Below, piece by piece: positions 10,360 to 21,474 of a DNA stretch of 64,000 bases. The stretch's first letter is position 1, and each line of letters starts with the position of its first letter. This DNA is from Odobenus rosmarus divergens. Its lineage: Eukaryota > Chordata > Mammalia > Carnivora > Odobenidae. A model generated the notes under the pieces. It had not been told where the DNA came from and did not search any database. It saw only the letters and a program-made list of their open reading frames with translations. Where the stretch lies: positions 248,001-312,000 of the forward strand of contig NW_004451652.1 in NCBI RefSeq assembly GCF_000321225.1. Reading direction: 5' to 3'. The translations under genes were made by a program, and so were the position numbers.

Positions 10360-12640
10360 AAACCTTATTGAGAAATAATTTATACACAAGAAAATGCACA
10401 CATTTTAAGGAAATGGTTCTATGAGTTTTGACAAATGAGTACAGCCATGTTATCACAACCCCAGTAAAGATTCAGAATATCTCCATCACCCTAGAAAGTT
10501 CCCTCTTGAGTCCTTCCAGTCCAAATCCACACAATGATTTGATTTTTATCATTATAAATTAATTTCATTAGTTCTAGAACTTCAAATAAACAGAATCATA
10601 CAGTGCATGCCTTCTTTTGACTCATTTTTTAAGAGCAGTTTTAGGTTCATGGTACAATTGAGAAGAGGGTATAGAGATTTCCCATATACCTTTGCCACAC
10701 ACATGCAACGTCCCCCATTCCACAGGATGTCCCCCCATCCAACATCCTCCACAAGAGTGGTACATTTGTTACAACTGATGAACTTATATCGACACATCAT
10801 AATCACCCAAATCCATAGATTACCTTAGGATTCACTCTTGGTGGTGTACATTTTGAGTTTGGACAAGTGTATAATGACATGTATCCAATTGTTATAGTAT
10901 CATACAGAGTATTTTCACTACCCTAAAAATCCGCTGCGCTTTGCCTATTCTTCCCCACCTCCACCTCAAACTCTGACAACCACTCATCTTTTATTACTGT
11001 TTCCATAGTTTTGCCTTTTCAAGAATGTCATATAGTTTAAATCATACAGTATGTAGCTTTTTCAGACTGGTTTCTTCCACTTAGTAATATGTATTTAAGA
11101 TTTTTCCATGTTTTCATGGCTTGATTGATCATTCTTTTTAGCACTGAATAACATCCCATTGTCTGGACATACCACTGTTTATTCATCCATTCACCTACTG
11201 AAGGACATCTTGGTTGCTTCCAAGCTTTGATGATACAAATAAAGCTGCAATAAACATCTGTGTGTAGGTTTTTGTGTGAACCTAAGTTTTCAACTCCTTT
11301 GGGTGAATACCAAGGAGCATGATTAGTAGATAATACGGTAAGAATATGTTTAGTTTTATAAGAAACCAACAACTTCCCAAATGCCCATACCATTTTGTAG
11401 TCACACCAGCAATGAATGTTGCTTCACATCCTCGTCAGTATATAGTGTTGTCAGTGTTTTGGATTTTGGCTATTCTAAAGGGCATGTAGTAGCATCTCAT
11501 TGTTTTATTTTGTGTTTTCCTGAAGACATATGATGTGGAACATCTTTTCACACACTTATTTCCTATCAGCATATCTCCTTTGGTGAAGTGTCTGTAAAGA
11601 TCTTTGGCCTGTTTTTAAACCAGGTTGTTTTCTTATTGCTGAATTTTAAGATGTGTTTATATATTTTTGGATAACAGTTCTTTATTGGATATGTGTTTTG
11701 CAAATGTTTTCACCCAGTCTGTGGCTTATCTTCTCATGCTTTTCACACTGTCTTCTGCAGAGCAGTTTTAATTTTAATGAAGTTCAGCTTATCAAAGACT
11801 TCTTTCATAGTTTGTGCCTTTGATGTATTGAAAAAATCTTGCAATACCCAAGTCATCTCAGTTTTCTACTACATTTTCTCTAGGAGTTTTATGATTTTGC
11901 ATTTCATATTTAGGTCTATGATTCATTTTGAGTTAATTTTTGTGAAAAGTATAAGGTCTGTATCTAGACTTTTTTACATGTAGATGTCCAGTTGTTCCAT
12001 TTGTTCACTGAAATGAGCAATAACACATATTATATGTGATCTGTTGTATTGCCTTTGCTCTTTTGTCATAGACTAGATGATTATATTTATGTGAGTCTGT
12101 TTCTAAACTCTATATTCTGTTCCACTGATCTATTTGCCTATTCTTTCACCAATACCACACTGTCTTGATGACTGTAGATTTATAGTGAGTTTTAAAGTTA
12201 GAGGGTGTAGTCCTTTAACTTTGTTTTTCTTCAATATTGTGTTGTCTATTGTGGGCCTTTTACCTCTCCATATAGACATTAAAATTGGTTTGTTGATATC
12301 CACAAAATAACTTGCTAGGATTTTGATTGGAATTGCACTGAATCTATAGATCAAGTTGGGAAGAACTGACATCTGGCAATATTGAGTCTTTCTCTCCACA
12401 CACATGGACTACCTCTCTATTTAAAAAATTCTTTTTCGATTTCATTCATCAGAGTCTTGTAGTTTTCTTTATATAGTTCTTGTACAAACTTTGTTAGATT
12501 TATACCTAAGTAATTCTTTATTTTGGATGCTAATATAAATAGTATTGTGCTTTTAATGTCAGATTCCACTTATTCGTTGCTGATATATAGGAAAATGACT
12601 GACTTTTATATATTAACATTGTATCATACAGCTTTGCTAT
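10360..12640 (-). mobile_element. Old L1 (3' UTR plus part of ORF2)
   Basis: Antisense in window orientation, sense with ABCB5. From left to right it holds an old L1 3' UTR ('gcagttttaggttcatggta', 'gatttcccatatacctttgc') followed by degenerate ORF2 C-terminal and RT sequence up to about 12640. Minus-strand frames at 11037-11393 and 12130-12405 are broken ORF2 pieces (for example YRFSAIPIKI near 12310). Multiple stops and frameshifts; inactive. Confidence 0.75.
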
Positions 12641-12767
12641 AATTGCAGTGTGTACTTTTTTGGTTTGTCTTACCTAGCATATTTTTGAGATTCATCCATA
12701 TTGTGTGCATGAGCAATTTACTCCTATTCATTTCTAAGCAGTGCTTCACACAATGTGAATCTACCTT

Positions 12768-12975
12768 GGGTTACCAAATTTAACAAAAACAAATAAAAAC
12801 AAAAAACCATGGGACTCAGTTAATTTTGATTTTCAGTTAACAGTGAATACTTTTTAAGCATAAGTATATCTCATACAATATTTAGGATATGCTTATGCTA
12901 AAATTATTCATTGTTTATCTGAAATTCAAAATGTACTGAAAATCTTGTATTTCATCTAACAATCATATATCAATC
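12768..12975. mobile_element. Palindromic non-autonomous DNA transposon-like element
   Basis: The stretch is an imperfect inverted repeat: 'gaatactttttaagcataag' at about 12844-12863 is mirrored by 'tatgcttatgctaaaattat' at about 12888-12908, and outer parts such as 'tgattttcagttaacagtg' pair with 'attgtttatctgaaattca'. This resembles short palindromic hAT-type elements of mammals. The family name is not certain. It interrupts L1 sequence. Confidence 0.5.
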
Positions 12976-13231
12976 ACAATTTGTTTATCTATTCAGCTGC
13001 TGATGAACATCTGCACTGTTTCCAACTTTTGAATAGTATGAATAAAGCTGCCATGAACATTCATGTACATAATGTTCTTGAGGTCATATTTTCATTTCTT
13101 TTGGAAAAATTTGTGGGAATAGAATGCTGAGTCATAAGTGTATGTTTAACATTAGAATAAAGTGGCAAATTTCTTTCTAAAATAACTGTACCAATTCACT
13201 TTATTCAGAATGAATAAGAGATTTAATTGCT

Positions 13232-13426
13232 GGGGCGCCTGGGTGGCTCAGTCGTTAAGCATCTGCCTTTGGCTCAGGTCATGATCCTCAGGGTCCTGGG
13301 ACTGAGGCCCGCATTGGGCTCCCTGCTCCACAGCGAGCCTGCTTTTCCTTCTCCCACTCCCCCTGCTTGTGTTCCCCCTCTCACTGTGTCTCTCTTTGTC
13401 AAATAAATAAAATATTTTAAAAAAAG
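13232..13426 (+). mobile_element. can-SINE with 12-bp target-site duplication
   Basis: Forward can-SINE inserted into the old L1. The duplication 'agagatttaatt' is exact at 13217-13228 and 13427-13438. Confidence 0.94.
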
Positions 13427-13898
13427 AGAGATTTAATTTCTTTACATCCTCATCAAAAGTTATTATTGTTATTCTTTTTAGTTTTGGACATTCTAGCAAG
13501 TGTGGAATGGTATCTCACTTTGGTTTTACTTTGGATTTCCCTGTTGACTAATAATGTTGAATATTTTTCATGTGTATATTGTCTATTTCTTTTTGTGGGT
13601 GTGTGAAATATCTGTTCAAGTTTGTATACTTTTTTGTTTTATAATTGTGTTATAAGAGTTCTATATACATCCTGGGTGCGTGTCCTTTGTCCAATGTGTG
13701 TATTGTGAATATTTTCTTTCACTCTGTCTTGTCTTTTTACCTTCTAAATAGTGTATTTTAAAAGGTTTTAATTTCAATAAAGTTCAATTTGTCATTTTTT
13801 AAATAGTAAATACTGTTCTATCTAAGAAATCCTTGGCTACTTCAAAGTCATAAAGGTTTTTCACCTAAGTTTTTATTTTTGAAGTTTGATATTTTGTT

Positions 13899-14105
13899 TT
13901 TCTTTTTTTTTTTTACAGATTAATTTAGTTTTAGAGAGAGAGAGTGTGAGCACAAGTGGGAGGAGGGGCAGAGGGAAAGAATCTCAAGCGGACTCCTTGC
14001 TGAGTGGAGAGCCTGACTTGGGGCTCAATCACATGACCCTGAGATCATGAGCTGAGCTGAAATCAAGAGTTGGACACTCAACTGATTGAGCCATCCAGGC
14101 GCCCC
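13899..14105 (-). mobile_element. can-SINE, older variant
   Basis: T-run, then 'agattaatttagttttagag', GA-rich tract, ending 'gagccatccaggcgcccc'. More diverged than its neighbours; target-site duplication unclear. Confidence 0.88.
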
Positions 14106-14765
14106 TTAATAGTTTAAGTTTTTACATTTGATCTAAGATCCATGACAAATTAATATGTGTGTATGGGGTGAGGTAAGGGCCACATTTCATTTGTTTTTCT
14201 CATATGGATATCCAATTTTTCCAGCACCATTTGTTGAAAAGATTTTCTTTTCCCCCACCAAATTAATACTGGCCTTGTCAAAAATCATTTGACTAGATAT
14301 GCGTGGGTCTATTTCTGGCCTCTATTTTATTCTACTGATCTACATGTCCATTGCTGTGCCATTTCCACTGCCTTAATTACTGTCTTAAAATTAGATATTT
14401 TATATCTTCCAGCTTTGCTGGGTTTTTTTTTTTTCATAATTGTTTTGCCTATTTTTGGTCCTTTAAATTTTCAAATAAATTTTGGAATCAGCAGGTCAAT
14501 TTCTAGACACACAAAAAAAGACTACTGGGATTTTGACTGGTATAGCATCAAATTTATCAATTTTGGGAGAACACATATCTTTAAAAATACTGCATCTCTA
14601 AATCAATGAATAAGTTACATTCTATTTATTTAGATCTTTAGTTTCTCTCAGAAACATTTCATATTTTTCATATGAAAGAAGATTTACAACTTACGTTAAA
14701 TTTGTTCTACTTTAATATTTTTTGATGCTATTGTGAATGCCACTTTTAATTTTATTTTCATTTGT

Positions 14766-14960
14766 TTTTTTTTTAAGATTTTATTTATCTATTTGACAGA
14801 GAGATACAGCGAGAGAGTGAACACAAGCAGGGGGAGTGGGAGAAGGAGAAGCAGGCTCCCTGCTGAGCAGGGAGCCCAATGTGGGGCTCAATCCCAGGAC
14901 CCTGGGATCATGACCTGAGCCGAAGGCAGACGCTTAACGACTGAGCCACCCAGGCGCCCC
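14766..14960 (-). mobile_element. can-SINE with 13-bp near-exact duplication
   Basis: Reverse can-SINE in the old L1. Flanks 'tattttcatttgt' (14753-14765) and 'tattttcgtttgt' (14961-14973) differ at one base. Confidence 0.94.
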
Positions 14961-15629
14961 TATTTTCGTTTGTAATTGTTGCCACTATTTAGAAGTCTAG
15001 TCAACTTTTTTTATAGTTATAGGTCTTACTAAGATTATCTACTTCTTTTTCAGTGAGTTTTGGCAGTTTGTGTCTTTCAATAAATCGACCCTCAACTAAG
15101 TTGTCAAATTCATAGGCATAGCTTTGCTCGTACTATTCCTGTAATCTTTTAATCTCTTTGAGATCAATAGTGATGTACTATCTTTCATTCCTGATATTGG
15201 TAATTTTTCTTCTCTTTTTTGATTATCAGCCTTGCTGATTTTACTGATTTCATTAATCTTTTCAAGCAAACAGCTTTTGATTTTAACGATTCTTTCTAAT
15301 GTTTTTCTGTTTTTGCTTTCCCTGATTTTTGCTCTAATCTTATTTCCCTTCTGCTTGCTTTGGTGTCAACTTGCTCTTCTTACTCCAGTTTCTCATATTG
15401 GAAGCTTCATTTACAGATTTTGGATCTTTTTTTCTTTCTAAAAGAAGAATTTAATGCTGTAAATTTCTCTTAAAGCAGTTCTTTAACTGTATTCTACAAG
15501 TACTGATACATAGTAGTTTCATTTTTATTTAGTTTAAAATAGTCATTAATTTTCCTTGAAACTTCCTCTTTCAGGCATAAATTATCTACAAGTGAGTTAT
15601 TTAATTTTCAAATATTTGTGGATTTTCCA

Positions 15630-15668
15630 GTCTATGGCCATACCACCCTGAACGTGCCCAATCTCATC
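15630..15668 (+). pseudogene. 5S rRNA 5' fragment inserted in L1
   Basis: Thirty-nine bases match the first 39 nt of mammalian 5S rRNA, including the core 'ccataccaccctgaacg'. The four differences I can count are all C-to-T or G-to-A, three of them at CpG sites. The fragment interrupts old L1 ORF2 sequence, and a 22-bp L1 segment is repeated on both sides (15609-15630 and 15668-15689, 20 of 22 identical), as expected of a target-site duplication. The rest of 5S, including most of the internal promoter, is missing and there is no poly-A tail. Confidence 0.8.
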
Positions 15669-16140
15669 AAATATTTGCAGATTTTCCAGATATATTTCCG
15701 TTACTGATTTCTACACCTTAATTCTATTATTGTCTGAGAACATTTTTTGTATGTTTTCTTTGAGCTTGCAAAGTTTTTTTTTTTTTTTTTTAATGGCCCA
15801 GAATATTATCTATCTCAGTGAATGTTCCATGTGTACTTGAAAAGAATGTATTCCGCTGTTATTGGGTGGAGTGTTCTATAAATGTCTGTTAGATCTAGTT
15901 GTTTGATAGCATTGTTCAGGACATCTATAGCCTTACTGATTTTCTGCCTACTTGTTCTATCAAGTACTGAAGGCTTCAGTAAAATTGTGGGTTTGTCTAT
16001 TTCTCCTTTTAGGTGTAGCAGTTTTTGCTTCATGCATTTTGAAGCTTTTCTTAAGTGCATAAACATTTAGATTATGATTTCTTGCTTATGGGTCATAGTT
16101 TCCTGTTTCTTTGTATATCTGATTATTGCAGAATATATAC

Positions 16141-17664
16141 TTAATTCTGTGCATGTTGGAGAAACTCTGAATTCTGTTTTCTTCTGAAAACAAAGTTGAT
16201 TTTTGTTCTAGTAAGCAATTTGAATCCTGACTGATCATTCTGAACTTGTGTAATCCTGGTTTTATGCTTTGTTGAGGTGAATCTGTAGAAAATCTCTAAA
16301 CTTGGCAGGACCCAACATATAAGTTCTATCTCCTCTGGGGATCTTGTCATGGCTTGGTTTTAGAATTTGTTAGGGCAGGTCTAGAGTCAGCATACTCTAA
16401 GGTATGGTCTTTTCTCCTAAGGTATGGCCTTTTTTTGGTGTTTCAGCTATATGCCTGCTGTATTAAAAAGGTGTTAATGTTATCTCTCCACTCTGACTGG
16501 GCTGTGCTTTCAACATCCCCATCACACTCCTTGACTTGTAGTATCTCTGTTCTATTCCCAGCTTTGTAGCAGCTGCTCTCTGGTAATCCTTGGGAAGTCT
16601 TATTCTCAGATAAGGATTCCCAAGGGGTGCCTACAGGGACTTCTACCCCAATACCTTAACTCCACAGCTCTTTCATTGCCTCTCCAGTTGCTTAAGCTGC
16701 CCTGAAATTCTATCTCTGCCTTTCAGTTTAGTCTAGTGCCATGTTCTGTCTGGATTCTAGTTCACAGAGATGGGGTCAGAGATTTGTTCCTATCCAGAAT
16801 GCTGCAAATCAGGGACTTTCCTCATGAGTTTCATTTCTCTCAGGGATCACAGTTTTGTGTTACCTCTTGTCCAATGCTTGGAAACAATTATCCTATGCCT
16901 AATATATTTTAACCAGTTTTATGGTTGTTTATGGGAAAAGGCTAGGAAATATCAGTTAATCTTAATACACTAATTTAAAAATAAATAATTAAAAATTTTT
17001 AAAAAAAATTTAAAAATAATTTAAAAATTTAAAAAATTTAAAAAATAATTTAAAAATATCATAGAAGTAATGGCATTTATTTTTAAACACCAATTTCCCC
17101 TATTTTTCTGTTGAGGACTTCTGGAAATTGTATTTATTACTGTGCTTATTATTATTTCTCTGGTCAACCATGGCTGTGGAATTTAGTTTCCATCATGATA
17201 AGCCAGTATCTTTAATTTGTTCTTTGGATTATATCTTTAAGATTTACATTAAATTTATAGCAAGGCACATTTTTGTGTAAATACTGGCCTTTTACTAAAG
17301 GCAAGTAGTAACTTATGGGTATGATTTAAGAGGTCCCATAAAACTCCCTAATTTCAAGTGGGAAACTGAAGATCCTTGGTGTGTGAGGAAAGGAAGTCAT
17401 TGCAAGTGCCAAAAGGTCAAAGAAAGGGAGTCTGTTTTCCCAAACTACAAGGCAAAAAATGACCTCAAGCCCGTTAATTAATGAGTTTGCTATTCCAATT
17501 ATGACCCTAAATAATGGGGATAAAAGATAATTACTGACATAACAAAAGTTTTTATTAAAAGAAACAAAAGACAAAATTATTAATGACCCATGGAGTATGG
17601 TTTGTAAAATATATTCACTGAAACAAACTTTTTTGTTACCGTTGCCTTTTGGTATAGTAGAATT
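16141..17664. other. Intron 13 sequence, partly L1-like, with an A/T tract
   Basis: The first few hundred bases may continue degraded L1. A very AT-rich tract lies at about 16975-17060 (runs of A and T with 'aaattt' units). The remainder is unassigned, with no exon-like signal. Confidence 0.4.
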
Positions 17665-17679
17665 TTATTCCGTATTTTA

Positions 17680-17910
17680 TTTTTTAAAGATTTATTTATT
17701 TATTTTAGTGAGAGAGAGAGAGAGACAGAAGAGAGGGAGATATATGCACGTGGTGAGGAGGGGCAGAGGGAGAGGGAGAGAAAGAATCTCAAGCAGACTC
17801 CTTGCTGAGCATAGAGCCCACCGCAGGGCTCGATCTCAGGACCCTGAGATCCTGACCTGAGCTGAAACCAAGAGTTGGACGCTTAACTGACTGCACCACC
17901 CAGGCACCCC
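17680..17910 (-). mobile_element. can-SINE with 15-bp duplication
   Basis: Reverse SINE with 'aaagatttatttatttattt', a GA-repeat tract, and end 'caccacccaggcacccc'. Flanks 'ttattccgtatttta' (17665-17679) and 'ttattctgtatttta' (17911-17925) match at 14 of 15 positions. Confidence 0.93.
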
Positions 17911-17925
17911 TTATTCTGTATTTTA

Positions 17926-18583
17926 ATTTCAAATCTCATCCTTTTGTAATTCACAGGGTGCTCCCCACAACAGTTTCAGGTGATATTGATGAATGAATAC
18001 TTTGGGAAATGTAAATAAATGGTTTTTATAGCTACCAATTCTAAATATCCATTAAAATCTGATATGTCCTAATATCAAGAGTTTAGTTTATTATATCTCT
18101 TTCCAAATATGATTTTACATTTCTTGTCCAATATTGGCTTCATGTGCTTCTAAAAATGGGTCCTAGTTTTCCTTTTGCCTTATCACAGAACCTATCTCAA
18201 CACTGTCTGTGACATTCCCACTTTTAGCCACAAGATGGCCTTACAAATCAACATTCTGCAGACAGCAATTCTCAGCTTGGACCAATGATCTTGTCTCATA
18301 TTTCTTTGTTATATTTTAATATATCCTTCATTTATTTTTCTTTTCCAGTTGCACTGAGAACCAGTAAGAACTAAATATGATTTTTAAAAACTGACCTTTC
18401 AGTGATGCATTTCTTCTTTTGGTTGCTGCCATGCTTTCTCATTTATAGACATTTCATCTAGGACAATCCAACAATTATTCACACTCCCCCTACTCTGTAG
18501 AAATTATTGTTTTGTTATCTTATTTTGGAATATTGCATTGCTTTAGTTCTAAGCTAAGACCACAGGCTACATAGTGTACTTAC
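17926..18583. other. Distal intron 13, nothing recognised
   Basis: Non-coding sequence immediately downstream (ABCB5 sense) of exon 13. No repeat recognised. Confidence 0.5.
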
Positions 18584-18787
18584 ATTGGGAAATGCCATTA
18601 TAAAATCATAAGCATTTGCTTCCTTTGCTGCTTTCTCAATCTCTTCATCAGTCACTCCATCTCGTCCATATTTAATATTGTTATTAATGGTGGTCTCAAA
18701 CAAAACAGGCTCTTGGCTGACCACTCCAATATGTTCTCGATAATGGTGCACATTTAAAGTTTTGATGTCATTCCCATCCACCATGAT
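18584..18787 (-). CDS. ABCB5: ABCB5 exon 13 (NBD1 Q-loop; beta-isoform Met)
   Basis: A 204-bp, phase-0 exon for residues 445-512, from [19 protein letters not shown] to [12 protein letters not shown]. It contains the Q-loop VVSQEPVLF (Q469), which couples ATP binding to the membrane domain, and part of the helical subdomain. Acceptor ttggcag at 18788 and beyond; donor GTAAGTAC at 18576-18583. Residue 446 is the methionine at which, as I recall, the 812-residue human ABCB5-beta form begins (1257 minus 445). The ATG at 18782-18784 has A at -3 and G at +4, a strong initiation context. Confidence 0.96.
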
Positions 18788-19154
18788 CTGCCAAACCAAA
18801 GAAATGAATCATGTTGTGATGCCTTACACTGCATTGGGTTTAGTCGTTTTTTACTAGTTCAAACACTAAGCTGAGAAGCAGGGTATTTCAGGGATCAAAG
18901 ACTTATTTTGATAAAATATTTATAGTATGTATATTGTCAACAGACTTTTTCTGATAGATGGGAATCAATAAAACGTCAAAAACCTGGCTTAGAATCTGTC
19001 TTGTCAAACCACCTTAATATCTTAACTCTTAAGAAAAACAAATTAGTTACTATGTAGATACATGCTATAGGAGCCACAAATGTTATCATGTCAACACATG
19101 TAACAAACTTCAGTTTTGTTATTTTAAGACTGATGTGACATTTGCATATTTTTC
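18788..19154. other. Proximal intron 12, nothing recognised
   Basis: This would hold a beta-isoform 5' UTR if an internal promoter is used, but no promoter motif can be asserted from sequence alone. Confidence 0.4.
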
Positions 19155-19171
19155 TAGGAAATATACTTTCT

Positions 19172-19272
19172 TTTTTTTTTTCTTTTAAGTTTTATTTCCC
19201 ACGTGGGTCTCAAATTCACAACCCTGAGATCAAGAGTCACATGCTCTTCCAACTGAGCCAGCCAGGTGACCT
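19172..19272 (-). mobile_element. Short old SINE with 17-bp near-exact duplication
   Basis: T-run and 'tttaagttttatttcc', short body 'ccctgagatcaagagtcaca', end 'gagccagccaggtgac'. Flanking 17-mers beginning 'taggaaata' at 19155-19171 and 19273-19289 differ at two adjacent bases. Confidence 0.85.
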
Positions 19273-19289
19273 TAGGAAATACCCTTTCT

Positions 19290-19780
19290 TCTCTTCAACA
19301 GCCCATTTCATTGCAAAAGGCAAACATGTCTTTTATTCTTTTGTATAAATAATAGTAAATGAACACAGTCTTCTTCACAGATAGTGCCATTACCCATTAC
19401 TCCAAATATTCCAGTGGTAGAGCCAAGGTTTGATAATTATAACTCAGAGAGCCTGTCTTTCTCACCAACTTTGGTATTCTTTCTGGGCATGGGTATTCTA
19501 TGAAATTGCTTTATGTACAGCATGCTTATCCAATTATTTATTTAATATTAGCATGAATAAATGAGTCTAGTATACTCCAAATGAAGACTTAGGAAGTCAA
19601 ATTTAAATGAAACCAGGCTCTAGCAGAGTAGATTTTCTTTTAAATAGTTGAAAAATCTGAATAGAAGCATTAAAAATCATGCTTCTGTGACTTCATAGTC
19701 TTATTCTCTATGCTATTTACAAAGGTAACAAAGTCAAGTGCAACATTATGGATGATAGAAAAAAATGAGAGAGCATATTT
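19290..19780. other. Intron 12 sequence, nothing recognised
   Basis: No repeat family or exon recognised; ends at the inverted repeat. Confidence 0.45.
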
Positions 19781-19899
19781 TCTACAGATATTCTTCTGGG
19801 AAGTTTTGAGAAACTGATAATCTTGTAAATTCTGGGTACTACAAATTATGTTATTTTTCTCCACAGCTTTCATCACCTTCTATCATACTATATGGTTTA
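19781..19899 (+). repeat. 119-bp perfect inverted repeat, intron 12 arm
   Basis: This arm is the exact reverse complement of 21475-21593; I compared all 119 positions and found no mismatch. It begins 'tctacagatattcttctggg' and ends 'catactatatggttta'. The bases just outside do not match. The two arms lie on either side of ABCB5 exon 12. I do not recognise the arm as a known interspersed repeat. Confidence 0.95.
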
Positions 19900-19914
19900 C
19901 TTGTTTTATTTGTC

Positions 19915-20045
19915 GGTCTCTACTTATTACAGTGTAAATTTGATGAGGGCAGAGGTTTTTATGCTTTGCTCATCAATGTTCCCCAGGACATAGAACAGTG
20001 CCTAGCACACAGTAGGTGTTCAATAAATATTTGGTGAATGAGTGA
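19915..20045 (+). mobile_element. L2 LINE 3' end
   Basis: Characteristic L2 tail: 'agaacagtgcctagcacaca', 'gtaggtgttcaataaatatt', 'tggtgaatgagtgaat'. Ancient and degenerate. It lies inside the segment bracketed by the inverted repeats. Confidence 0.8.
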
Positions 20046-20188
20046 ATATGCAGGAAAGAAAATGATTTGGCTTTTCTCAGCTCCACTGTTAAAAATGAAA
20101 AATTGATATATCTGTAAGCTCTTTGTTATAGGTCGTATTTCCTAATTTCATCATGTGGGCTATGAATGATTTTATCTGGTACACTTAC

Positions 20189-20314
20189 AAAGCCGTTGTC
20201 AGGATCATATAACCTTTGTAGAAGCTGGACTGTAGTACTCTTTCCACTGCCGCTGGGGCCAACCAAGGCTACTGTCTCTCCAGACTGAATTTTGAGATTC
20301 AGATCTTTCAGAAT
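20189..20314 (-). CDS. ABCB5: ABCB5 exon 12 (NBD1 Walker A)
   Basis: A 126-bp, phase-0 exon for residues 403-444, starting [18 protein letters not shown] and ending [12 protein letters not shown]. It carries the Walker A loop GPSGSGKST (residues 421-429, bases 20234-20260) with the ATP-phosphate lysine K427. The numbering is six below the ABCB1 equivalent, consistently across all NBD1 motifs. Acceptor ...ccaatag at 20315 and beyond; donor GTAAGTGT at 20181-20188. Because the length is a multiple of three, skipping would be in frame but would remove ATP binding at this site. The exon sits between the arms of a perfect 119-bp inverted repeat. Confidence 0.96.
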
Positions 20315-21233
20315 CTATTGGGATGTAGGGAGAAAAATTCTATAAAAGTAGGTAAGTGAGAATATAATTCACATATTTTCAGAAATTTAATGTATAATTA
20401 TAAACAGAAAATGAACTCTGTAACACTTAAAAACAAATTTAGATCTTGTTTTGTTTCATGTACCTGTATAATAAAAATTTACATAATTTTGGAAAATGAA
20501 ATTAAAAAATCTCTTACCGTCTCTCTATATAAAGAGGAGATCTAGATTAAGAGTACTCATAGAATATTAACTAGCCACAGCAAACTGTTCACATTTTGAA
20601 TTTATATCAATTTAATGACTACCAAGTTAGTGAAAGCTTTTATCTTCTAATTTGCAACTACTGAATGAAATCTTGCGAGGTATTTTCATGAGGTATTTAA
20701 GGAAATTCTTTCTTAAAAAATATATTTAACATTATCGCAAAATATATTGCAAAGTAAAGCAACCAGCAAGACTCCCTAGGTGCTCCCACGAATGGGATTC
20801 CACCATTAGAAACCCTCTTTTTCTGGTAGATCTTATGGGGACATTTCAACTTCGGGTAGCACTTTAAAATTATTCTCAATAACTGAGGGTTGCTACCAGC
20901 TTTAAGTGTCCTACAGACCTGCAATGTGAGAGAAGGCTGACAAATAATTATCCTACCAAAATGACAATAGCAATCAACCTTCACCTATCTTTGCTTGCAT
21001 TTATATGTACACAGCCAGAAAACATGGGAATCTCTCCTTGGACTCTCTCACTTTGATCTCCCCATTTGTAAAGAAACAGACTCTTTAAATAAGCTAAACT
21101 TTTTATAAAACTTTCAAAGGGTCAAGCAGAGAAGAATTCTGTCAAGGAGGTGAGAAACTGGGGACTCCTGGTGGGAGTACCTCCTCTCCCATCTGCACTT
21201 CTACTCTGGACTTGGTTTCTGTACTTTCCTTGG
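20315..21233. other. Intron 11 sequence, nothing recognised
   Basis: Unassigned; the minus-strand frame at 20697-20984 has no family resemblance. Confidence 0.45.
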
Positions 21234-21247
21234 AAGAATCTGTGTTT

Positions 21248-21452
21248 GTTTGTTTTTTAAAGATTTTATTTATTTATTTGTCAGGGAGATAGAGAGAGAA
21301 AGAAAGAACACAAGCAGGAGGAACAGCAGGCAGAGGGAGAAGCAGGCTCCCCACTGAGCAAGGAGGCTGAAAGGGAACTCAATCCCAGAACCCTGGGATC
21401 ATGACCTGAGCTGAAGGCAGCTGCTTAACCGACTGAGCCACCCAGGCGTCCC
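21248..21452 (-). mobile_element. can-SINE with exact 14-bp duplication
   Basis: Reverse SINE, 'aaagattttatttatttatt' to 'gagccacccaggcgtccc'. The duplication 'aagaatctgtgttt' is exact at 21234-21247 and 21453-21466. It ends only 22 bp from the intron 11 arm of the inverted repeat. Confidence 0.94.
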
Positions 21453-21474
21453 AAGAATCTGTGTTTTGTTTATT

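Larger units (their letters stand above)
12640..16140 (-). mobile_element. Old L1 (3' region to ORF2 endonuclease), with later insertions
   Basis: A second old L1 in the same orientation. The 3' part starts near 12650 ('gagattcatccatattgtgt'); ORF2 runs toward higher coordinates and the endonuclease end is recognisable at 15815-16066 (LDLTDIYRTLHPITAEYILF). It has been interrupted by three SINEs (13232, 13899, 14766), a palindromic DNA element (about 12768-12975) and a 5S rRNA fragment (15630-15668). No intact ORF remains. Confidence 0.75.

Noticed and set aside
14289..14609. 106-codon plus-strand frame
   Set aside because: Antisense of old L1 ORF2.
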